Below, in pieces: positions 8,956-16,811 of a DNA stretch of 64,000 nt (position 1 is the stretch's first letter; each line of letters opens with the position of its first letter). Below the pieces are notes generated by a model. That model had not been told where the DNA came from. It did not search any database and was given only the letters and a program-made list of their open reading frames with translations. Made by a program: the position numbers and the translations under genes. Source of the stretch: Solimonas flava DSM 18980 (GTDB lineage Bacteria; Pseudomonadota; Gammaproteobacteria; Nevskiales; Nevskiaceae); contig NZ_AUFV01000002.1 in the NCBI RefSeq assembly GCF_000426685.1, positions 186,001 through 250,000 on the forward strand, written 5' to 3'.

Positions 8956-9831
8956 CTAGATCCGGTAACAGCGTTCGGCGTTGCCGACGAACAGCGCCGC
9001 GCGTTCGCTGGCCGAAGCGCCGGCGACGATCTCGGCATAGGCGTGCCACAGCGCGCCGTAGCTCGAATGCAGGCCGTCGATCGGAAAGTTCGAAGCGAAC
9101 AGACAGCGCGACGCGCCGAAGGCTTCGATCGTTTCGAGCACGTACGGACGGAGGCTTGCGGAGGTCCAGCGATGGTCGAACATCGCCAGGCCGCTGATCT
9201 TGGCGACCACGTTTTCGCGTGCGGCGAGCCGGCGCAGTCCTTCGCGCCATTCGCGCTGGCCAGCCCGGTCGCGGTCGACGCACATGCCGGCGTGGTCGAG
9301 GATGAACAGCGTGTCGGGGTGGCCGGCGGCGACGTCGGCGGCGAGCGTGGCCTGTGACGGATAGATCTGCAGGTCGAACGACAATCCGTATCGCGCCAGC
9401 AGGCGCAGGTTGGCGCGCCACTGCGGCTCGTTCAGGTAGTGGCGGCCGACGTAGTCGTAGCGCGGGTCGGCGTGTACGTTGAGAATCTGGCGGATGCCGC
9501 GCAGGTTCGGCGTTTCGGCGAGTGCGGCAAGCTGCGTGGCGGCGTCGTCCCGCGACAGATCGAGCATTGCGACGATGCCCTGCGGATAGCCGTCGCGCGC
9601 GGCCAGCGACTGCAGCCAGCGCGTCTCCGCCAGTGCGTCGCTAGGATTGGCTTCGACGTTGACGATCTTGAGGACTTCGATGTCGCCGGCGCCGGCCAGC
9701 AGTTCGCGGTCGGTATAGCGACGCGGCAGCTTGCGGTTGTCACCGGAGTAGGCCTCGCCGGCCGGCATCAGCCACGGCAGCGGCACGATCTCGAGATCCC
9801 AGAGATGGACGTGCGGATCGACGATTTTCAC
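8956..9831 (-). CDS. Amidohydrolase-family lactonase, probable L-rhamnono-1,4-lactonase
   Basis: A 291-residue TIM-barrel metal-dependent hydrolase of the amidohydrolase superfamily (COG3618 type). The N-terminal metal motif is VDPHVHLWD (about residues 4-12) and the C-terminal part carries FILDHAGM and LFASNFPIDG. These proteins open sugar lactones in non-phosphorylated L-rhamnose and L-fucose pathways. Placed next to rhamnose 1-dehydrogenase and rhamnonate dehydratase, it should hydrolyse L-rhamnono-1,4-lactone to L-rhamnonate (the LRA2 step). The start is GTG at 9831 with GGAG upstream; longer upstream reading lacks the family pattern. Substrate is inferred from context. Confidence 0.85.
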   Translation of the reverse strand: MKIVDPHVHLWDLEIVPLPWLMPAGEAYSGDNRKLPRRYTDRELLAGAGDIEVLKIVNVEANPSDALAETRWLQSLAARDGYPQGIVAMLDLSRDDAATQLAALAETPNLRGIRQILNVHADPRYDYVGRHYLNEPQWRANLRLLARYGLSFDLQIYPSQATLAADVAAGHPDTLFILDHAGMCVDRDRAGQREWREGLRRLAARENVVAKISGLAMFDHRWTSASLRPYVLETIEAFGASRCLFASNFPIDGLHSSYGALWHAYAEIVAGASASERAALFVGNAERCYRI

Positions 9832-9850
9832 GACGGCTCCGGGCGGCGGC

Positions 9851-10009
9851 TCAGTGCAGACGGGCCATCGGCCGCGATGACCGCTTCGCCGGCCGAGGAC
9901 CGGGATGCAGGTGCAGCGGCACGAAGCGCGTCCCGCTGTCACGGCGCCGGGGATATGCGTCAGCCGCGGCCTGTTCGGGCGGCATGCGCAGGGCGCGGAT
10001 GCGTTCCAT
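9851..10009 (-). CDS. Small Arg-rich open frame in the rhamnose operon (52 codons)
   Basis: An ATG at 10009 opens a 52-residue frame that fills most of the 186-base gap between the rhamnose dehydrogenase and lactonase genes. The product begins MERIRALRMPPEQAAADAY and is rich in Arg and Pro. The first ~20 residues have a loose resemblance to the start of L-rhamnose mutarotase (RhaM), a gene expected in such operons, but later mutarotase motifs are absent. It may be a degraded mutarotase remnant, a real small protein, or a chance frame in GC-rich DNA. No clear ribosome-binding site was seen. Confidence 0.25.
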   Translation of the reverse strand: MERIRALRMPPEQAAADAYPRRRDSGTRFVPLHLHPGPRPAKRSSRPMARLH

Positions 10010-10017
10010 CGCGGCAC

Positions 10018-10809
10018 TCACTGCAGATTGACGAACAGACCGCCGTCGACCAGCAGCGCGGCGCCGTTGACGTAGGCCGCCATCTCGGAGGCGAGGAAGA
10101 CGACGACGTTGGCGATGTCGACCGGCTGGCCGAGTCGGCCGAGCGGAATGCGTCCCTTCATGTACGCGAGCTTCTCTGGCGACGAAAGATCATCGGCGTT
10201 GAGGTCGGTCGCGATCGTTCCGGGCAGCACCGAGTTGCAGCGGATGCCGTATGGGCCGAGCGCGATCGCGCAGGACTGCATCAGCGAGTGGAGGCCGGCC
10301 TTGGTCGGCGTGTAATGCGCCTGCATGCCGCCACCGACCAGCGCGCTGATCGAGCTGGTCGCGACGATCGCCCCGCCGTGGCCCTGTTCCTTCATCTGCC
10401 GCGCGACCGCCTGCGTGACGTAGAACGCGCCGTGCAGATTGACCTCCATCGTGCGCCGCAACGTTTCGAGCGGAATGTCGAGGAAGGCATGGAACGGACA
10501 GATGCCGGCGTTGGCGGCGAGCACGTCGATCTTGCCGAAGGCCTGTACCGCCGCCGCGACCAGCTGTGCGCCGGTGGCCGGATCGGCGACGTCGCCTTCG
10601 AGCACGACGACGCGACGGCCGAGGGCCTCGATTTCGTCAACGACGCTGTCGACCGCCGATTTCCGGCCGTAGCCGGCGTCGTTGTCGCGGTAGTAGTTGA
10701 GGGCGACGTCGGCGCCATGGCGCGCCGCTTCGACGGCGATCGCGCGGCCGATGCCGCGTGATCCGCCGGTCACGACGACCGATTTGTTCTCGAGCAGTTT
10801 CACCAGCAT
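10018..10809 (-). CDS. L-rhamnose 1-dehydrogenase (short-chain dehydrogenase)
   Basis: Oxidises L-rhamnose to L-rhamnono-lactone with NAD(P), the first step of the non-phosphorylated rhamnose pathway (LRA1). The 263-residue SDR has the cofactor motif TGGSRGIG near residue 14, NAG in LAANAGICPFHAFLD, and the catalytic Ser-Tyr-Lys in SSISALVGGG and YTPTKAG. From memory the sequence is very close throughout to characterised rhamnose dehydrogenases, including ISALVGGGMQAHYTPTKAG and the C-terminus LLVDGGLFVNLQ. The ATG at 10809 lies only two bases from GGAGG, whereas GTG two codons later (10803) has eight-base spacing, so the true start may be 10803. Confidence 0.9.
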   Translation of the reverse strand: MLVKLLENKSVVVTGGSRGIGRAIAVEAARHGADVALNYYRDNDAGYGRKSAVDSVVDEIEALGRRVVVLEGDVADPATGAQLVAAAVQAFGKIDVLAANAGICPFHAFLDIPLETLRRTMEVNLHGAFYVTQAVARQMKEQGHGGAIVATSSISALVGGGMQAHYTPTKAGLHSLMQSCAIALGPYGIRCNSVLPGTIATDLNADDLSSPEKLAYMKGRIPLGRLGQPVDIANVVVFLASEMAAYVNGAALLVDGGLFVNLQ

Positions 10810-10870
10810 CTCCTCCGTGGTCCCCGTCTGATCTGCGTGCCGCGGGGTCAGGTCTGCGCCGTGCGCGCGC

Positions 10871-12055
10871 TCAGCGCGGGTACGGCCGGTGCAAGGTGCA
10901 GGCCGGATTCAGGCGCACGCCGAAACCCGGCTTGTCGAGTGCGGCGAGGCTCAGCCGTCCGTTCACCGGGACCGGCTCGTCGAGCAGCAGCGGATGGAAC
11001 ATCGGCACGACTTCATCGGCCTTCGGCGCCATCATCAGAAACTCGGCGAACGGCGAGTTGTGGCGCGTGATGACAAAATGATAGCTGTAGACCGACGAGC
11101 CATGCGGAATCACCAGCGCTCCGCGTGCGTCGGCGAGTGCCGAGATCTTGATCAGCTCGGTCAGGCCGCCGCACCAGCCGACGTCCGGCTGGATGATGTC
11201 GCAGCAGCCCATCTCGAGCAGCATGCGAAAGCCCCAGCGCGTCGCCTCGTGTTCGCCGGTCGTCACCAGCATGCCGCGCGGCGCCTGACGCTTGAGCTCG
11301 GCGTAGCCCCAATAGTCGTCGGGCGACAGCGCCTCCTCGATCCACTTCAGGCCGTGCGCGTGGGCGTGCTGCGCGAGCCTGATCGCGTAGTTGAGATCCA
11401 GGCTCATCCAGCAGTCGTACATCAGCCAGAAATCCTCACCGACACGGGCGCGCATCTCGGCGAGCTCGGCGATGTTCTTCTTCAGGCCTTCCTCGCCCTC
11501 GGCCGGACCATGATGCAGGGGCATCTTGCCGCCGATGAAGCCCAGCTTCCTGGCGAGGTCGGGACGGGCACCGGTCGCGTAGAACTGCAGTTCCGGGCGC
11601 ACCGCGCCGCCGAGCAGCTGGTGCACCGGTTCGCCGCGCAGCTTGCCGAGCAGGTCCCACAGCGCAAGATCGACGCCGGAGATCGCATTGACGACGAGCC
11701 CCTTGCGTCCGTAGTACTGCGTCGAGAAGTACATCTGATCCCAGATCTTCTCGATCTCGGCGACGCGCGCGCCCTCGACGAAGCGCGCCAGATGCTTCTC
11801 GACGATGTAGGCGGCCGGCTCGCCGCCGGTCGTCACGGCGAAACCGACCGTGCCGTCGCTGGCCTCGATCTCCACTACCAGCGTGCCGAGCACGTTGATG
11901 CCAAAGCTCTGCCGGCTCTGGCGATACTCCGGATAGCGCGCCATCGGCGTGGCGATATGGTCGTCGATCCAGTGCCCGTCGCCCTGGTCGTGGTAGTCGG
12001 CGCCGCCGCCGCGGACGACGTAGGCGCGCACCTGCTTGATGGTCGTCAAACGCAT
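10871..12055 (-). CDS. rhmD: L-rhamnonate dehydratase (enolase superfamily)
   Basis: Removes water from L-rhamnonate to give 2-keto-3-deoxy-L-rhamnonate (LRA3 step). The 394 residues align by eye along their whole length with E. coli RhmD/YfaW, for example [17 protein letters not shown] near the N-terminus, [29 protein letters not shown] and [10 protein letters not shown]. The metal-ligand acids are expected in DCWMSLD, IEEALSP and GEHEATR, and the acid/base His-Asp dyad in PHGSSVYS and QPDVGWCGG. The ATG at 12055 has AGGAAG upstream. It sits in the middle of the operon, 46 bases after the C4 dehydrogenase gene. Confidence 0.95.
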   Translation of the reverse strand: MRLTTIKQVRAYVVRGGGADYHDQGDGHWIDDHIATPMARYPEYRQSRQSFGINVLGTLVVEIEASDGTVGFAVTTGGEPAAYIVEKHLARFVEGARVAEIEKIWDQMYFSTQYYGRKGLVVNAISGVDLALWDLLGKLRGEPVHQLLGGAVRPELQFYATGARPDLARKLGFIGGKMPLHHGPAEGEEGLKKNIAELAEMRARVGEDFWLMYDCWMSLDLNYAIRLAQHAHAHGLKWIEEALSPDDYWGYAELKRQAPRGMLVTTGEHEATRWGFRMLLEMGCCDIIQPDVGWCGGLTELIKISALADARGALVIPHGSSVYSYHFVITRHNSPFAEFLMMAPKADEVVPMFHPLLLDEPVPVNGRLSLAALDKPGFGVRLNPACTLHRPYPR

Positions 12056-12101
12056 CGAGGAGCTTCCTGAACTTGCGAGAGTGATTCCGATGGCGGGGGC
12101 G

Positions 12102-12854
12102 TCAGTACGTCGTCCGGCCGCCAGAGATGTCGAAGGTGCTCGCCGTCGTGAAGGAGCAGTCCTCGCTCGACAGCCAGCAGATCATCGCCGCGGTCTCCTG
12201 CGGCTCGCCGAGGCGGCCCATCGGGATGCGCGAGCGCATGTACTCGATGTGCTCGGGCTTCATCTGCGTGAGGATCTCGGTGTTGGCGGTCGCCGGCGTG
12301 ATGCAGTTGACGAGAATGTTCTTCGTCGCCAGCTCCTTGCCGAGCGACTTGGTCAGGCCGATCAGGCCGGCCTTCGACGCGCTGTAATGGGATGCGTTCG
12401 GATTGCCTTCCTTGCCGGCGACCGAGGCGATGTTGACGATCCGTCCGTAGCCGTTCGCCAGCATCGACGGCACGATCGCGCGCACGGTCAGCACCGGGCC
12501 CATCAGGTTGACGTCGAGTACGCGGCGCCAGACGGCCGGATCGAGTTCCCAGGTCGGACCGTTGCCGCCGGTGATGCCGGCGTTGTTGACGAGGATATCG
12601 ATCTTGCCGAAGCGCTCGCGCGTCGCCTGCGCCGCGGCATCCACGGCGTGTTCGTCGGTCAGCTCGACGGTCCGGATCGCGACGCGCTGCGGCTGCGCGA
12701 GCGCCGTCTGCGCCTGCTGCAGGCGCTCGGCGTCGATGTCCCACAGCGAGACCGCAGCGCCGGAAGCGAGCATGCGCTCGGCGGTGGCGTAGCCGATGCC
12801 GCGCGCGCCACCAGTGATGACGGCGACGCGGCCTTCGAGATCGATGCGGTTCAC
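12102..12854 (-). CDS. Short-chain dehydrogenase, probable 2-keto-3-deoxy-L-rhamnonate 4-dehydrogenase
   Basis: A 250-residue SDR with [16 protein letters not shown], and the active-site segment [21 protein letters not shown]. In the diketo-hydrolase branch of rhamnose breakdown such an enzyme oxidises C4 of 2-keto-3-deoxy-L-rhamnonate (LRA5 step) to give the 2,4-diketo acid. The start is GTG at 12854, overlapping the upstream hydrolase stop as GTGA. The function is inferred from its tight coupling with the FAH-family hydrolase and rhmD; a fuconate-pathway homologue would look similar, but the RhmD and rhamnose dehydrogenase neighbours favour rhamnose. Confidence 0.82.
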   Translation of the reverse strand: MNRIDLEGRVAVITGGARGIGYATAERMLASGAAVSLWDIDAERLQQAQTALAQPQRVAIRTVELTDEHAVDAAAQATRERFGKIDILVNNAGITGGNGPTWELDPAVWRRVLDVNLMGPVLTVRAIVPSMLANGYGRIVNIASVAGKEGNPNASHYSASKAGLIGLTKSLGKELATKNILVNCITPATANTEILTQMKPEHIEYMRSRIPMGRLGEPQETAAMICWLSSEDCSFTTASTFDISGGRTTY

Positions 12855-13699
12855 GGTCGCGCCTGCACGGTGCGCTGCTGCTGGACGCCGAGGCCTTCGA
12901 TGCCGAGGCGCATCGTCTGCCCGGCGCGGAGGTAGACCGGCGGGCGCTGGCCGAAACCGACCCCGGGCGGGGTGCCGGTCGAGATGACGTCGCCCGGCTG
13001 CAGGCTCATGAACTGGCTGACGTACGCGACCAGATAGGCGACGTCGAAGATCATCGTCCGCGTGTTGCCGCTCTGGTAGCGGCGGCCGTCGACCTCGAGG
13101 AACATGTCGAGATTCTGCACGTCGTCGATCTCGTCGCGGGTGACGAGCCAGGGGCCGAGCGGCGCGAACGTATCGCAGCCCTTGCCCTTGTCCCACTGGC
13201 CGCCGCGCTCGAGCTGGTAGGCGCGCTCGGACACGTCGTTGACGACGCAGTAGCCGGCGACGTGCTCGAGGGCCAGCCCGGGCGGCACGTACTTCGCGGT
13301 CTTGCCGATGACGACGCCGAGCTCGACTTCCCAGTCGGTCTTCTCGGCGCCCGGCGGAATCTCGACGTCGTCGTGCGGGCCGACGATCGCGCTCGACGGT
13401 TTCATGAACAGCACCGGTTCGGTCGGTATCGCCATGTTCGATTCGGCGGCGTGGTCGCTGTAGTTGAGGCCGATGCAGACGATCTTGCCGACGCCGCCGA
13501 CGCAGGCGCCGTAGCGCGGCGTGCCGGTCACGGCCGGCAGGCTGGCCGGATCCAGCGCACGCAGGCGCGCCAGCGTGTCGGGCAACAGAGCCGCGCCGGC
13601 GATGTCGGGCACGTGCGCCGACAGGTCCCGCAACTGTCCCTGCGCGTCGACCAGGGCGGGCCGTTCCTGTCCGGGCCGGCCGTAGCGTGCGAGCTTCAT
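12851..13699 (-). CDS. Fumarylacetoacetate hydrolase-family enzyme, probable 2,4-diketo-3-deoxy-L-rhamnonate hydrolase
   Basis: A 282-residue FAH-fold hydrolase. Family motifs include CIGLNYSDHAAE, FMKPSSAIVG, DWEVELGVVIGK, GYCVVNDVSER and VISTGTPPGVGFG; the Glu/Asp residues in the EVELGVVIGK and NDVSER regions form the metal site in this family. It should split the 2,4-diketo acid into pyruvate and L-lactate (LRA6 step), the end of the pathway. The ATG at 13699 is preceded by GGAGGAAT. First gene of the minus-strand operon, with a 204-base regulatory gap behind it. Confidence 0.85.
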   Translation of the reverse strand: MKLARYGRPGQERPALVDAQGQLRDLSAHVPDIAGAALLPDTLARLRALDPASLPAVTGTPRYGACVGGVGKIVCIGLNYSDHAAESNMAIPTEPVLFMKPSSAIVGPHDDVEIPPGAEKTDWEVELGVVIGKTAKYVPPGLALEHVAGYCVVNDVSERAYQLERGGQWDKGKGCDTFAPLGPWLVTRDEIDDVQNLDMFLEVDGRRYQSGNTRTMIFDVAYLVAYVSQFMSLQPGDVISTGTPPGVGFGQRPPVYLRAGQTMRLGIEGLGVQQQRTVQARP

Positions 13700-13903
13700 G
13701 CGATTCCTCCGGTGCCGCTTGTGATTCGGATGTGACGATGCATGATCGCCGAGCGATCGATGACGATCCAATTGAAAAAAAGCTCCGGTCGATAGCAAAA
13801 CACGATGCATGCGCGCGCATGGGCGCCGCGACGAGGCTCGGTCGCGCCGTTTCGATCGATCGCAGGAATGCCGACGGTGGCGCGCCGCCGCAGGGGACTC
13901 GCG
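13700..13903 (-). promoter_or_regulatory. Probable promoter region of the rhamnose operon
   Basis: A 204-base gap between the LysR-type gene and the first operon gene, both on the minus strand. It holds an A-rich stretch (ATTGAAAAAAAGC near 13770) and a perfect 14-bp palindrome, CATGCGCGCGCATG, at 13808-13821. No canonical LysR box (T-N11-A) could be assigned with confidence. Control by the adjacent LysR protein is inferred from position. Confidence 0.45.
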
Positions 13904-14872
13904 TCAGGCTTCCGTGGCCGCGCCGCCGGCGACGCGCGGCGTCTGCGAGTACTGGCGCAGCAGCGCCGCGAAGCGCTCCGCCGGTTCGGCGAGGGTCTCG
14001 TGCTTGCGCGTCAGAATCCCGAAGCCTTCGAGGTTGCGGCCGATCTCGATCGGCAGCATCACCAGCAGCTTGGCGCGCAGATGGTCGCGCACCACCGGCT
14101 CCGGCAGCATCGCGATCGCGTCGCTGTTCTGCACCAGTTGCAGCGTCGCGAAGATCGAGCCGCATTCGACGACGTTGCCCGGCGAGGCCAGGCGCGCGTG
14201 CGCCAGTTCCTCTTCGAACAGGCGGCGCGCCGGGCTCGTCAGCGGCTGCAGGACCCACGGCAGCTCGATCAGCTCGGCGAGGCGCAGGCTGTGCCGGCTG
14301 CCGAGCGGATGGCCTGCGCGGACGATCAGCCGCATCGATTCGTTGGCGAGCGGTTCGAAGTCGAATTCGTTGTGCTGCAGCGGATGCGTGAAGCGGCCCA
14401 ACGCGAAGTCGATCTGCCCGCGCTGCAGCAGTTCGACGATCTGGTCGCTGGTTTCGCCGAGAATGCGCACGTTCAGCAGCGGCCGCTCGGCCTTCAGGTC
14501 GGCGACGGCCATCGCCAGCAGATCCGGCGCCGCGCCCATGATCGCGCCGACCGTCAGCTGGCCGTGGCCGCCCCGGCGCTTCACCTCCAGTCCTTCGGCG
14601 AAGCGCTGCAGATCGGTGAGGGTACGGCGCGCATAGGCCAGCGTCACCTGACCGAGCGGCGTCGGATGCAGGCCGCGAGCGCGGCGCTCGAACAGCAGGA
14701 AGCCGAAAGCTTCCTCGATGTTGGCCAGCATGCGGCTCGCGCTCGGCTGCGCGACGTTGATCTCGGCGGCGGCCTGATGAAGGTTGCCCGTTTCGTCGAG
14801 CGCAACGAGCAGCGACAGATGCTTGAAGCGTAGGCGGTTGACCAGCGCCAGCACGGAGCGGGAAGTGCTCAT
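13904..14872 (-). CDS. LysR-family transcriptional regulator
   Basis: A 322-residue LysR-type regulator. The N-terminal winged helix (about residues 12-75) has the pattern LHQAAAEINVAQPSASRMLANIEEAFGFLLFERRARGLHPTPLG split over the usual helices. The C-terminal periplasmic-binding-like effector domain follows (about 100-300). The pattern suits the sugar-binding-protein regulator subgroup (GbpR-like), members of which control sugar use. It lies directly upstream of the rhamnose operon in the same orientation rather than divergent, which is less usual for LysR control. The 195 bases on its other side separate it from fliS. Effector unknown. Confidence 0.85.
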   Translation of the reverse strand: MSTSRSVLALVNRLRFKHLSLLVALDETGNLHQAAAEINVAQPSASRMLANIEEAFGFLLFERRARGLHPTPLGQVTLAYARRTLTDLQRFAEGLEVKRRGGHGQLTVGAIMGAAPDLLAMAVADLKAERPLLNVRILGETSDQIVELLQRGQIDFALGRFTHPLQHNEFDFEPLANESMRLIVRAGHPLGSRHSLRLAELIELPWVLQPLTSPARRLFEEELAHARLASPGNVVECGSIFATLQLVQNSDAIAMLPEPVVRDHLRAKLLVMLPIEIGRNLEGFGILTRKHETLAEPAERFAALLRQYSQTPRVAGGAATEA

Positions 14873-15067
14873 ATACGTTTTATGTATCGATTGGCGAGAA
14901 TATCGCATGGGTCTGATATCGATCGCCCGATTATAGTCAGGTCCCGCATCGCGCCGCCCGCAGCGCGCCGCGGGCGGATGCCAGCGCCTCGCCCATTCAA
15001 GAAGCCGCCGGTCGCGCCGATACCCGCAGCATCGGGTGCGATGCACCCCGCCAGCGAGGAAGCCGCC

Positions 15068-15448
15068 GTGTCGTATGCCGCCGTCCGCCAGTACCAGGAT
15101 GCCTCGACCAGCACCGTCAGCGCCGAGCTGTCGCCGCATCGCCTGACGGCGATGCTGTTCGACGGCGCGCTGGCGCGCCTGGCGACGGGCCGCGGCGCGA
15201 TGGCGCGCGGCGAGCTCGCGATCAAGCTGCGCACGATGTCCGGCGCGCTGGCGATCGTCGAGCATCTGCGCGCCTGCCTCGACCATCAGGCCGGCGGCGC
15301 TGTCGCCCGCAACCTCGATGCGCTGTACGACTACATGCTGCGCCGTCTGGTGCACGCCAACGCCAGCAACGACGTCGCCGCGGTCGACGAGGTGATCGGC
15401 CTGCTGCGGCCGCTGCGCGAAGCCTGGGACGCGATCGGCGAGCGCTGA
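15068..15448 (+). CDS. fliS: Flagellar export chaperone FliS
   Basis: Binds flagellin in the cytoplasm and keeps it export-competent. The 126-residue helical protein has the family pattern SPHRLTAMLFDGALARL near the start and NLDALYDYMLRRLVHAN in the second half. The GTG at 15068 has GAGGA seven bases upstream and gives the usual FliS length; an in-frame ATG at 15041 is possible but has no ribosome-binding site. fliC and fliD, which normally precede fliS, are not next to it: the LysR gene lies divergently on that side. Confidence 0.9.
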   Translation: MSYAAVRQYQDASTSTVSAELSPHRLTAMLFDGALARLATGRGAMARGELAIKLRTMSGALAIVEHLRACLDHQAGGAVARNLDALYDYMLRRLVHANASNDVAAVDEVIGLLRPLREAWDAIGER

Positions 15449-15449
15449 C

Positions 15450-15995
15450 GTGCCATTGCCCGGCCTCAGCTATCGCGACCGGCTGCCGCTGACCTGGCAG
15501 ACGGCCGAAACGGACGGATTACCGGCCGACTGGGCCGTGCAGAACCAACGCATGCTGACGGCGCTGGCCACGCTCGACGAGCGCACGCGCATCGAGCCGG
15601 AGACGCCGGGCGCCCAGGAATTCGAGCGCCTGCATCACAAGTTCGACCTGATGATCGAGCTGCTCGGCGCGCTGTTGCGCGCGGCGCAGCCGCTGCCGGC
15701 GCCGCGCCCCGTGTGCGTCGGCGCCGAAGGTCTGGCCTGGCCGCTCGATGCCGACGCGCCGCAGCCCGGCGCCTGCGTCGACGTCCGTCTCTACCTGCAT
15801 CCTTCGCTGCCGGCGCCGCTGCAATGGCGCGGCCGGGTCCTCGCGCATGAGGAGGGCGACGTGCTGCTGCAGTTCGCGCCGTGGCCGGAGGCGCTGGCCG
15901 CCGCCGTGGAGCGCCACGTGTTCACCCGGCACCGTCGGTCTGTCGCTGGTGCACGTTCGCCAGTTCAGCGCGGAGACGGCGAAACGCGCACATAA
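15450..15995 (+). CDS. PilZ-related protein, probable cyclic-di-GMP effector of the flagellar cluster
   Basis: A 181-residue cytoplasmic protein. A central helical stretch (EFERLHHKFDLMIELLGALLRA) is followed by a beta-rich domain with LPAPLQWRGRVL and VLLQFAPWPEA. This matches the layout of the atypical PilZ proteins encoded after fliS in Xanthomonas-type clusters. The RxxxR and DxSxxG motifs of canonical PilZ cyclic-di-GMP receptors are not visible, so ligand binding is uncertain. It starts with GTG one base after the fliS stop, so it is co-translated with FliS. Confidence 0.65.
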   Translation: MPLPGLSYRDRLPLTWQTAETDGLPADWAVQNQRMLTALATLDERTRIEPETPGAQEFERLHHKFDLMIELLGALLRAAQPLPAPRPVCVGAEGLAWPLDADAPQPGACVDVRLYLHPSLPAPLQWRGRVLAHEEGDVLLQFAPWPEALAAAVERHVFTRHRRSVAGARSPVQRGDGETRT

Positions 15996-16046
15996 AATCC
16001 GTTACCTCAGTGTTACACCCTATTCAATGAGGAACGGAGCCTGCCG

Positions 16047-16682
16047 ATGCGAGTGGTACTGGCGGAGCCGCAGAACCTGGTCCGCGCCGGCCTGCGCCGG
16101 TTGCTGGAAGAACATGCCCACGCCGAGATCGTCGGTGAAGCCGCCGACGGGTCCCAGCTGCTCGAACTGACGGGCCGCCTGCGGCCCGAAGTGGTCCTGA
16201 CCGAGCTCAACCTGCCGCAGATTTCCGGGCTCGAGGCACTGGCGCAGATCCGCCGCCATTACCCGGAGGTCGCGGTCATCATCCTTTCGTCGCCGACGGA
16301 TGGGCATCACGTGCGCGTCGCGCTGCGCAGCGGCGCCGCCGGCTTCATCGCCAAGGATGCCGAGCCGATGGAGCTGAGCCTGGCGCTGCGCGCCGTCGAG
16401 CGCCATCAGATCTATCTGAGTCCGGCGATCTCGCACAAGGCGATCGAGCGTCGCGCCGACCAGCGCCTCGAAGACGCGGCGGTGCTGACGCCGCGCCAGC
16501 GGCAGGTGCTGCAGCTGATCGGCCGCGGCAAGTCGACGAAGGAAATCGCCGCGCTGATGGGCATCAGCATCAAGACCGTCGAGACGCATCGCGCGCGTCT
16601 GATGCAGGCGCTGGGCCTCTACGGCACCAACGCGCTGATGCGCCATGCGATCCGCAGCGGCCTCGATCACATGCTGGTGTGA
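16047..16682 (+). CDS. NarL/FixJ-type response regulator with altered phosphorylation site
   Basis: A 211-residue regulator: receiver domain (1-120) followed by a LuxR-type helix-turn-helix (about 145-205: LTPRQRQVLQLIGRGKSTKEIAALMGIS, then KTVETHRARLM). The phospho-acceptor Asp is replaced by Glu53 (VVLTELNLP), and the acidic pair of the active site is reduced to Glu7-Pro8 (VLAEPQN); Lys103 is kept. It may therefore work without phosphorylation or as a locked-on form. Located between the PilZ protein and rpoN, it is probably a flagellar regulator. A strong terminator follows. The ATG at 16047 has GGAG at eight-base spacing. Confidence 0.88.
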   Translation: MRVVLAEPQNLVRAGLRRLLEEHAHAEIVGEAADGSQLLELTGRLRPEVVLTELNLPQISGLEALAQIRRHYPEVAVIILSSPTDGHHVRVALRSGAAGFIAKDAEPMELSLALRAVERHQIYLSPAISHKAIERRADQRLEDAAVLTPRQRQVLQLIGRGKSTKEIAALMGISIKTVETHRARLMQALGLYGTNALMRHAIRSGLDHMLV

Positions 16683-16696
16683 TGGCGGAATCTCGT

Positions 16697-16723
16697 CGCA
16701 GGTCGGGGCAACCCCGACCTGCG
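16697..16723 (+). terminator. Strong hairpin terminator after the NarL-type regulator
   Basis: A perfect 12-bp stem (CGCAGGTCGGGG / CCCCGACCTGCG) with a CAA loop, 14 bases past the regulator stop. An A/T-rich stretch (AATAATTTTCTTT) begins seven bases later. It separates fliS-PilZ-regulator from rpoN. Confidence 0.75.
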
Positions 16724-16811
16724 GTGGGGAATAATTTTCTTTGGAGATATCGCTGAATTCGTAACAGTGTGTCAGCCGATTCGTTCAGGGTCGCGAACAG
16801 GGGACATGCCG

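Noticed and set aside
10018-13699. Assigning the sugar operon to L-fucose rather than L-rhamnose
   Set aside because: The dehydratase matches RhmD along its length and the transporter is RhaT; the first SDR matches rhamnose dehydrogenases. The fucose dehydratase FucD has a different pattern.
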